Shown one piece after another: positions 1-4,742 of a stretch of DNA of 5,923 bases. Made by a program: the position numbers and the translations under genes. The notes under the pieces are model-generated. The model saw only the letters and a list, made by a program, of their open reading frames with translations. It ran no database searches and had not been told where the DNA came from. Numbering within the stretch: position 1 is the first letter of the stretch; the number at the start of each line of letters is the position of its first letter. Source of the stretch: CAYUZU01 sp964448675 (GTDB lineage: Bacteria > Planctomycetota > Phycisphaerae > UBA1845 > Fen-1342); contig CAYUZU010000064.1 of NCBI GenBank assembly GCA_964448675.1, positions 1 to 5,923 of the forward strand. The letters run 5' to 3'.

Positions 1-36
1 GTTGCGGATTGCACGCAGGCCGGGGTCGATTACACT
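1..36 (+). CRISPR. Type II-C CRISPR repeat, terminal unit at the window edge
   Basis: A single 36-nt unit begins exactly at the window edge, starting GTTGCGG and ending GATTACACT. It is called a CRISPR repeat because positions 14-39 are a perfect 26-nt reverse complement of 4515-4540 and positions 1-8 pair with 4545-4552 (one G-U wobble), which is a repeat:anti-repeat relationship. It also lies just past cas2, where an array is expected. Known II-C repeats are 36 nt and often begin GTTG. No second copy follows on the right: 37-84 runs directly into cas2, so this is an end unit and the other units lie off the window. The internal loop near the repeat's 5' end matches the geometry of known tracrRNA duplexes, so the crRNA strand is inferred to be plus. 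The exact 3' boundary (36 or 39) cannot be fixed from one copy. Confidence 0.8.
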
Positions 37-39
37 ACC

Positions 40-58
40 GCCCCCGCAAGCGGCTGGC
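40..58. repeat. Small GC-rich hairpin between CRISPR repeat and cas2
   Basis: An imperfect inverted repeat, GCC..CCG-CAAG-CGG..GGC, occupies the 48-nt gap between the edge repeat and the cas2 stop codon. The inner stem is 44-46 with 51-53 and the outer stem is 40-42 with 56-58. It could cap or end the pre-crRNA transcript or the cas mRNA, but neither strand has a T-run beside it, so it is not called a terminator. The rest of 37-84 shows nothing recognisable. Confidence 0.3.
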
Positions 59-84
59 CACAAAGAGCTTGGAGGAAAGGTCGC

Positions 85-414
85 TCAGAATAACTCGAGC
101 TGACGGGGTGGCTGTTCGGTCCGTGTGCGCGTTTTGCCCCAGAAAACGCGCATCCGTTCGAACTGTTTATCGGTAATAGCCAGCAGCCGCACTTCGCCAT
201 CGCCTGGCAGGGCCGCCTGCACACGCTGAGCGTGTACATCAGCATTTTCCTCGCTGGCGCAGTGGCGGATGTAGACGGAGTATTGCATCTGCGTGAAGCC
301 GTCCTTGAGCAGCGACTTGCGAAACTGAGCGTAAGCACGGCGAGCCTCTTTCGTATCGACGGGCAGGTCGAACATAGCGACGAGCCACATGCAACGATAC
401 CCGCTGATCAGCAT
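85..414 (-). CDS. cas2: CRISPR-associated endonuclease Cas2 (type II-C)
   Basis: This 109-aa protein is Cas2, the small ferredoxin-fold partner of Cas1 in spacer integration. Cas2 dimers bridge two Cas1 dimers. The family pattern is clear: MWLVAMFDLP at residues 9-18 forms strand beta-1 with conserved Asp16, followed by TKEARRAYAQFRK, the GFTQMQYSVYIRH segment and TDKQFERM. It ends in the QLELF-type tail seen in type II Cas2. The ATG at 412-414 is chosen because it overlaps the cas1 stop as ATGCTGA, favouring translational coupling, and because an SGYRxMW lead-in is usual in this subfamily. The ATG at 388-390 (starting at MWLV) is the alternative; a frame open to 468 would add residues without family similarity. 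It is the last gene of the cas9-cas1-cas2 operon. Whether it retains nuclease activity is not known; its main role is structural. Confidence 0.93.
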   Translation of the reverse strand: MLISGYRCMWLVAMFDLPVDTKEARRAYAQFRKSLLKDGFTQMQYSVYIRHCASEENADVHAQRVQAALPGDGEVRLLAITDKQFERMRVFWGKTRTRTEQPPRQLELF

Positions 415-1370
415 TCGTCCAATTCCGCGACCGGAATCGCAAGCCGGCGATCCGCCCCATCGAAGCAACGCACGAGCGAAGCGACGTACCGATGCAAACC
501 CACCATCAGCGGCCCCGTCGCATCATCCGTGCGGACACGAAGTGTCAGCAACTCGAGCAAAGCAGCTTTGGTAGGCGGCGTCAGCGCTTCCTGCTCGCTG
601 CACCACAGCTCGCGTACGCGGTCATCCACGAGCGGCCGCAACGGCTCCATTAAATCATCAGCCAGGCAGAACGCGTTCGAACGCTGATGATGTTGGATGC
701 CTAGCGCCGGCGTCAGCCCGGCTGAGACAATCGCTCGCGCCACCGCGGCCCGTATGATCGCATACCCGTAGTTCAGCAGATTGTTTGGCGGTGGCCCAGC
801 CGGATCGCGGCGAAAATAAAGACGATCGGACCTGAACGGCGTGTGTGGCCCATCCTCCATGTTACCCCGGTCGGACAACCAGACCTGCCAGTACGACCGG
901 GCCGCTTGTGCTTCGACGTTGTTCGGGTCGCCGGAACGGACGTTGCGGGCGAGGTTGAGCAGGCGTGAGCGAACGTCGGAGCCCGGCACGAGGTTGGCGG
1001 CTTGGGCGCGGATCTTGGCCTGGACGATTTGCTTCCAGAGCTGCTTGCGAAGCGGTTTGGCCAAGCCGATCTGCTGTTTAAGCCGCGGAACGACCTGCGA
1101 ATGCTCACCGACCGGCAGCAACATGCCGGCCGGCAAGTGGTCGCGGCCGCAGATTACCAAGGCGGCCCCGTGATACAGGAGCCGCTCGAGGGCCGCATGC
1201 GAGAACGTGGTTCCGGCATGCTCGACGAGCACGACGCCGATGTCTTCGCACGGGATCGACGCCCGCGGTGGTTCTTGCTCGTCACCGTCCCTGGAGAGCA
1301 ACAGGAGCTGCTCGTTTCGAACGGTTAGGTGCGCCGGTTTCTGCGAGATCTCGATGGTGCGTTTAATCAT
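408..1370 (-). CDS. cas1: CRISPR-associated integrase Cas1 (type II-C)
   Basis: This 320-aa protein is Cas1, the metal-dependent integrase that inserts protospacers into the array together with Cas2. The start at 1370 gives the typical type II opening MIKRTIEIS. An AGGGA sequence lies about 10 nt upstream and is a plausible ribosome binding site. An in-frame GTG at 1401-1403 and an ATG at 1395-1397 would add 11 or 9 residues without family similarity. The N-terminal beta domain includes VVLVEH and the TTFSHAALERLLYHGAALV segment. The all-alpha catalytic domain has Glu153 (NNVEAQAARSYW), His227/His228 (LGIQHHQ) and the LADDLMEPLRPLVDDRV motif with Asp238, Asp239 and Glu242. Length matches the roughly 300-aa family norm, and no key residue is missing. 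It begins 48 nt after the cas9 stop and overlaps cas2 by 7 nt, so the three genes are probably one transcript. Confidence 0.96.
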   Translation of the reverse strand: MIKRTIEISQKPAHLTVRNEQLLLLSRDGDEQEPPRASIPCEDIGVVLVEHAGTTFSHAALERLLYHGAALVICGRDHLPAGMLLPVGEHSQVVPRLKQQIGLAKPLRKQLWKQIVQAKIRAQAANLVPGSDVRSRLLNLARNVRSGDPNNVEAQAARSYWQVWLSDRGNMEDGPHTPFRSDRLYFRRDPAGPPPNNLLNYGYAIIRAAVARAIVSAGLTPALGIQHHQRSNAFCLADDLMEPLRPLVDDRVRELWCSEQEALTPPTKAALLELLTLRVRTDDATGPLMVGLHRYVASLVRCFDGADRRLAIPVAELDEC

Positions 1371-1418
1371 GGCCGGTGAGTCCCTGCCAGAACTCATCGG
1401 CACTTCTTGCCGGGTGTC

Positions 1419-4400
1419 TTAGTCGTTTGCCCAACGAATTCGGCCGAGCGGGTCGACCGTTACCTTGCGGGCACGCAGCGCGCCGATACGCTTGCCGACA
1501 TTCCGCTTCTTTGTCGACGGTCGCGCATCATTCGCGTCGACAATATGTGCACGCGGCTGGGTTGAGACCAAGGTCTGCACAACAACCAGGCGCTCCTGGC
1601 CATCGAACTCGGCCCACAGCATATCCCCAGTACACAGCGACATGATGAAACGTGCGGCGGGGTTCTCTGGATCAGTCTTCTGGACCAGCTGGATGCGGTT
1701 GCGGATACGTCGGTAGGCCTCGAGCCGCGTGACGAACCTGCCGTAACGCTTGGTCTTGCCGCCCAACTCCAACTCGAAAACCTCGACATGGTGCTGTTCA
1801 CCCGGCTTGACGTAGGTGGCGCCGCCGCGAATCGGGACGACCGACTTGTCCGGTTTGAGCAGCCGTACACGTCGAATCGGCACGCCCGATGGCATCCGCA
1901 GTCGCTCCTTCCAAACGTCGGCCGGGATCTTGCTCCCTTTTCCTCGCCCGGGGTCGAGTCCAAAATTCCGGACGCGTTCGCTGACGATCCTGCGAATTCC
2001 AGGGTCACGGATCTTCTCGATTTCATTAAGCGACAAGGCCTCTAGAGGCTTGCGCAAGACGTAGATGTCCGGCTGATTAGTTCGGCCATACAGTGTATCT
2101 TCGTGCAGGCCTCCGCTGACGCGACGCCGCGGGCGGTGCGACACGTTAATGTTGTTGACGGCTAGCTCGACATCCGCCCGGAAGTCCTGCCAGGGTTCGG
2201 GCAGAATCTCGCCGGTCGTTTCAGTCCCGCCCTCCCGGTAGATTCGCGCAAGTTGTTGCAGCCGTGAGCGGCCGGTCAGGGCAATGACGATGGCGTCGAC
2301 CGCGTGGTGCCGGTGATCGTCGCGGTTCTTGAGATCGAGCTGGTCGTGCCGCAGCACGGTGTTGAGGCCCCAATGGCGGCGTAGCTCGGCCGTGTGCTGG
2401 CCCCGAATACACAGCACGTCCGCCCCCAGGCTGCACACGTATTGGTACACCTGCGTCGTGATGTAAGTCGTGTCGACCAGTTGCCGCGCAAAGAAATCTC
2501 CCAATTCGACCGACTCCTGGTAGAACCGGCGGAGCTTGGGATACGGCAGCTGGCGGGCGCGCTGCAGCACCTGCTCGTACTTCTCCGGGTCGGACTTCGC
2601 GAGCCATTCATGCGGCGTACGATCGCCTTTGCGGGCATTCTCGGCGCGGAACGCCACGACCCTATTCATCAGCGAATTGTCGAGACTGCGGCCGCGCGGC
2701 ATAATATGGTCGATGTCAACCTCGCCGCCGAGCAGTTGCGCGAAGCTGATCGACCGCCCGCTGTACACGCAGACCTGTTCCTGCTCCTTCCAGAGTAAGT
2801 AACGGTCAATGGCGTCACGCGTGGGCTTGATGTTCGCCTCGCGAATCGCCCCCGCCGCAGTGTCACGCTCGCGCTCCCGGTCATGCATGTCCAAGCTGCG
2901 TTTGCGGCGTTGCTCGGCTGTGCCGCGGGCCTCGCGGGCCAGTTCGATATGGATGCGCGCCAGCCGATGGCCCGGCCGGTAGACCAGCTCGCGCAGGATC
3001 GCGTTGACGACCTTGCGGACTTCGAAGAGGGCTTGGCGCACCAGCGGATTGGTGAGGTTGGGCGGCTCCGGCAGATAGGGTTGCGTTTCCGCTGCGTACT
3101 CCCACGGCATTACGTAGCCGGCCGCACGCAGCGCACACGGCGTTTGCTCGTCGCGGCTGGTCAGCGGCAGTCCGCGCTCCAAGTGCGGCAACAGCTTCTT
3201 GATTGCGAAGAGGCTGTAGCTCGCGTACCCGTCTTCCATGTTGACTTGATCGAGCAGCGTGAGTGCAAGTTCAGAGTCGAGGCCCCCCTCAACCAACAAG
3301 TGACGCAGGCGATCCTCTTCGTCGTCGATGATTGCTGCGACGATGCGATCCTTCAGCTCCTCGGGCAGCTTGTGCCACTTGGGGCCCAGCATGCCCTTGC
3401 GGGCCAGGGCGGCGTCCGTGGGCAGCCCCTTGAGCTTCGTGCGGCCGCCGGCTTCCAAGTTGAACTGAATGCTGGCGTGCTGTTCGAACAGGTGCTTGCG
3501 GATCTGGTCGAACGTGCGGTCCTTGGCCTTGAACAGATAGCCGATGAGCTTCTCCCGCTCTTCCGGCGCCAGCGTTCGTTCCGTCCTGGCCGCGGTGTCG
3601 AGCACGCGCAAGTTGTTGACTTCCTGATAGAGCCGAAGTCGCTGGGCTCGCCGATCGGCGCGCGGACAACGCGGCAAGCGCGGCTCCAATTCACAACGAC
3701 CCACCAGCCCAACCGAGGGCGGCAGAAGCGGACGCTGGAAGAAGATGATCCGGTGGACCTGTTCGCGGAGCACATCGGTCAGCAGGTTTGGATGGTGCTT
3801 CTGCTGTGCGGCCCAAATCGCAGCGAACTCCCGCTCATACATATCGCGGTGCGTGTGTAGGCCGCGGATGCGCGTCAGGTGGAAACTGCCTGGGTCATCG
3901 CCGCGGCGGCGAGCCAATTCTTCGCCGAGTGTTCGCTCACCCATCTGCGCCGCCAGGTCGCTGATCTCGTCCAGAATCTCTGAGCTTTCCTTCTTCTTCG
4001 ATCGATCAGTCTTGCGATTCGATTTGAAACCACGTCGCTGATTGAGATGTATGAATACTCGCCCTAGTTCGAATGGCTCGAGTCTCTCGGTCATCACACG
4101 GGATCGGAGCGAAATCGGGTCGCCGCCGTTCTTCCGGAATTCATCGCGTTCCCAGGCGATCCGCTGCGGATCGTCGTTAGGCAGCATTGCCAGCGGCGGC
4201 AGCAAACCGGCCTCGACCAGTGCCTCCCGTAGCTTGCGTTTGCGGCGTGCACGCCGCGCAGTCTGCCGGCGTGTGCCGCGAGCAATGCGGCGTTGCTCGT
4301 TCTTCGAGATTTCGGCACCACTCGGGTCCCGGTCGACGCCCTCGGGAAACGCACGCACGCCTGTTGCGATCAGTTTGTGCTGGTTCTCGTCGATGAGGGC

Positions 4401-4451
4401 CCAGCCGAGCGAAGTCGGCCCGAGGTCCAGGCCGAGTGTAAGGTTCGCCAT
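1419..4451 (-). CDS. cas9: Cas9 RNA-guided DNA endonuclease, compact type II-C
   Basis: This 1010-aa protein is Cas9, the effector that uses a tracrRNA:crRNA duplex to cut double-stranded DNA. RuvC-I is GLDLGPTSLGWAL with Asp9. The arginine-rich bridge helix spans about residues 51-75 (RRIARGTRRQTARRARRKRK). The REC lobe follows to about residue 490. RuvC-II is IHIELARE with Glu503. The HNH domain contains CVYSG (561-565), VDIDHIMP with His582, and Asn596 and Asn605; the 23-residue His582-Asn605 spacing matches NmeCas9 His588-Asn611. RuvC-III is RHHAVDAIVIAL with His716 and Asp719. Residues from about 770 form the wedge/PAM-interacting region, where I recognise no specificity motif. Size is in the II-C range (about 980-1080 aa), and the absence of csn2 and cas4 agrees. 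An AGGGG ribosome binding site lies 7 nt before the ATG. No frameshift or lost catalytic residue is seen. The PAM cannot be deduced from this window. Confidence 0.97.
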   Translation of the reverse strand: MANLTLGLDLGPTSLGWALIDENQHKLIATGVRAFPEGVDRDPSGAEISKNEQRRIARGTRRQTARRARRKRKLREALVEAGLLPPLAMLPNDDPQRIAWERDEFRKNGGDPISLRSRVMTERLEPFELGRVFIHLNQRRGFKSNRKTDRSKKKESSEILDEISDLAAQMGERTLGEELARRRGDDPGSFHLTRIRGLHTHRDMYEREFAAIWAAQQKHHPNLLTDVLREQVHRIIFFQRPLLPPSVGLVGRCELEPRLPRCPRADRRAQRLRLYQEVNNLRVLDTAARTERTLAPEEREKLIGYLFKAKDRTFDQIRKHLFEQHASIQFNLEAGGRTKLKGLPTDAALARKGMLGPKWHKLPEELKDRIVAAIIDDEEDRLRHLLVEGGLDSELALTLLDQVNMEDGYASYSLFAIKKLLPHLERGLPLTSRDEQTPCALRAAGYVMPWEYAAETQPYLPEPPNLTNPLVRQALFEVRKVVNAILRELVYRPGHRLARIHIELAREARGTAEQRRKRSLDMHDRERERDTAAGAIREANIKPTRDAIDRYLLWKEQEQVCVYSGRSISFAQLLGGEVDIDHIMPRGRSLDNSLMNRVVAFRAENARKGDRTPHEWLAKSDPEKYEQVLQRARQLPYPKLRRFYQESVELGDFFARQLVDTTYITTQVYQYVCSLGADVLCIRGQHTAELRRHWGLNTVLRHDQLDLKNRDDHRHHAVDAIVIALTGRSRLQQLARIYREGGTETTGEILPEPWQDFRADVELAVNNINVSHRPRRRVSGGLHEDTLYGRTNQPDIYVLRKPLEALSLNEIEKIRDPGIRRIVSERVRNFGLDPGRGKGSKIPADVWKERLRMPSGVPIRRVRLLKPDKSVVPIRGGATYVKPGEQHHVEVFELELGGKTKRYGRFVTRLEAYRRIRNRIQLVQKTDPENPAARFIMSLCTGDMLWAEFDGQERLVVVQTLVSTQPRAHIVDANDARPSTKKRNVGKRIGALRARKVTVDPLGRIRWAND

Positions 4452-4458
4452 AAGACGG

Positions 4459-4463
4459 CCCCT
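4459..4463 (-). promoter_or_regulatory. Ribosome binding site of cas9
   Basis: AGGGG on the minus strand sits 7 nt before the ATG at 4449-4451, ideal Shine-Dalgarno spacing. It supports the chosen start, as does the protein reaching RuvC-I (GLDLG) within ten residues. Confidence 0.7.
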
Positions 4464-4480
4464 AATTCACTCAGAGACTT

Positions 4481-4491
4481 ACTTGACAAGT
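4481..4491. promoter_or_regulatory. Perfect 11-nt palindrome in the cas9 leader (possible operator)
   Basis: ACTTG-A-CAAGT is a perfect inverted repeat around a central A. It lies between the shared -10-like element and the cas9 ribosome binding site, at or just after the predicted cas9 transcription start. The position would suit a small repressor or a short hairpin in the 5' UTR, but only one copy exists and no regulator gene is near. It contains TTGACA, which is only 9 nt from the plus-strand -10-like box and so is not spaced as a -35 for it. Confidence 0.3.
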
Positions 4492-4495
4492 GGCG

Positions 4496-4525
4496 AGTAT
4501 AACGCCAGCATACAGGTAGTGTAAT
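4496..4525 (-). promoter_or_regulatory. Putative cas9-cas1-cas2 promoter
   Basis: On the minus strand, TATACT (4501 to 4496, 5 of 6 match to TATAAT) lies 18 nt after ATTACA (4525 to 4520, 4 of 6 match to TTGACA). Transcription would start near 4489, leaving a leader of about 38 nt before the cas9 ATG. The -35-like box falls inside the tracrRNA anti-repeat, so cas9 promoter DNA and tracrRNA coding DNA overlap. The sigma-70 consensus is assumed and may not fit this lineage exactly. Confidence 0.4.
4498..4503 (+). promoter_or_regulatory. Putative -10 element of the tracrRNA promoter
   Basis: TATAAC on the plus strand matches 5 of 6 bases of the -10 consensus and would start transcription near 4510, about 5 nt before the anti-repeat. 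No good -35 is found 16-18 nt upstream (around 4474-4481). It overlaps the minus-strand TATACT box, so the 8 bp at 4496-4503 can be read as a -10 on both strands. Confidence 0.4.
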
Positions 4526-4552
4526 CGACCCCGGCCTGCGGTTTTTCGCAAC
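4515..4552 (+). repeat. tracrRNA anti-repeat
   Basis: This segment is the reverse complement of the edge CRISPR repeat over 26 consecutive bases (4515-4540), then four unpaired bases, then an 8-bp match (4545-4552) ending CGCAAC, opposite the repeat's GTTGCG. The loop lies 8 bp from the repeat's 5' end, the same general position as in the N. meningitidis duplex. Confidence 0.92.
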
Positions 4553-4590
4553 AAGATGAAACATTCGCAGGCCAGCTCCACGGAGCACCC

Positions 4591-4626
4591 GGCTGCCCAG
4601 CGAGAGCACGGCGGCCACTTTTTTTT
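4591..4626 (+). terminator. Rho-independent terminator of tracrRNA
   Basis: GGCTGCC (4591-4597) pairs with GGCGGCC (4610-4616) in 7 bp with one G-U, around a 12-nt loop. Two bases follow, then eight T residues (4619-4626). On the minus strand the hairpin has no trailing T-run, so it should stop only the plus-strand transcript. Confidence 0.82.
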
Positions 4627-4742
4627 CGCATGGCAGATCAAGGCACGCGCGGACCAATGGAGGGGCGCGCGCAAGCAACGACTTCCGATGTTCTGTGCGC
4701 CTCATGCATCTGTAAACACGAAGATACATCGCCGATCATCTC
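4627..4742. other. Gene-free spacer between tracrRNA and FGE-like gene
   Basis: No coding region is supported here. The stretch is probably the 3' untranslated region of the FGE-like gene. A GC-alternating inverted repeat (GCACGCGC near 4643 and GCGCGCGC near 4665) could form a hairpin, but neither strand has a T-run, so no terminator for the FGE-like gene is called. Confidence 0.4.

Larger units (their letters stand above)
4515..4626 (+). ncRNA. tracrRNA for the type II-C Cas9
   Basis: This roughly 112-nt RNA would pair with each repeat of the pre-crRNA and load Cas9. In order it has the anti-repeat (4515-4552), a 74-nt tail and a terminator. In the anti-repeat, 4515-4540 pairs perfectly with repeat positions 14-39; an internal loop (4541-4544 against repeat 9-13) follows, then 4545-4552 pairs with repeat 1-8 with one G-U. 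The tail holds a weak stem GATG-AAA-CATT (4555-4565), a stem GCTC-CACG-GAGC (4575-4586) and the terminator hairpin. The order anti-repeat, tail, T-run fixes the strand as plus, divergent from cas9. The 5' end is inferred from the start of complementarity and the -10-like box; processing by RNase III would shorten it. An exact copy of repeat positions 14-21 occurs in the tail at 4566-4573. Confidence 0.9.

Noticed and set aside
40..58. Terminator for the array or the cas operon
   Set aside because: The stem is imperfect and neither strand has a T-run next to it.
37..84. A spacer to the right of the edge repeat
   Set aside because: No second repeat follows; the sequence runs into the cas2 stop at 85-87, so the array ends at the edge repeat.
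415..468. Longer cas2 reading frame starting at 468
   Set aside because: The extra 18 residues overlap cas1 coding sequence and resemble nothing in Cas2; the ATG at 412-414 gives the usual length.
232..687. Plus-strand open frame overlapping cas2 and cas1
   Set aside because: It lies opposite two well-supported conserved genes, and its product has low-complexity, motif-free sequence.
1371..1403. Upstream in-frame GTG/ATG starts for cas1
   Set aside because: The extra residues have no family similarity; MIKRTIEIS at 1370 is the normal type II Cas1 opening and has an AGGGA upstream.
2883..3860. Long plus-strand open frame (325 codons) inside cas9
   Set aside because: It is antisense to the REC/RuvC-II part of a clearly conserved Cas9. 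The predicted protein shows no family motif, and such shadows are common opposite GC-rich genes.
4483..4488. TTGACA as a -35 box for tracrRNA
   Set aside because: It is only 9 nt from TATAAC, and positions 17-18 nt downstream show no good -10 (CAGCAT or AGCATA). It is better seen as part of the palindrome.
4452..4514. A small csn2, cas4 or other accessory gene, or a long-form tracrRNA extension
   Set aside because: The gap is too short for a gene. A longer tracrRNA acting as a natural guide would need transcription from upstream of 4510, for which no promoter is seen.
4642..4672. GC-alternating inverted repeat as terminator of the FGE-like gene
   Set aside because: Alternating GC is self-complementary by composition, and there is no T-run on the minus strand after it.
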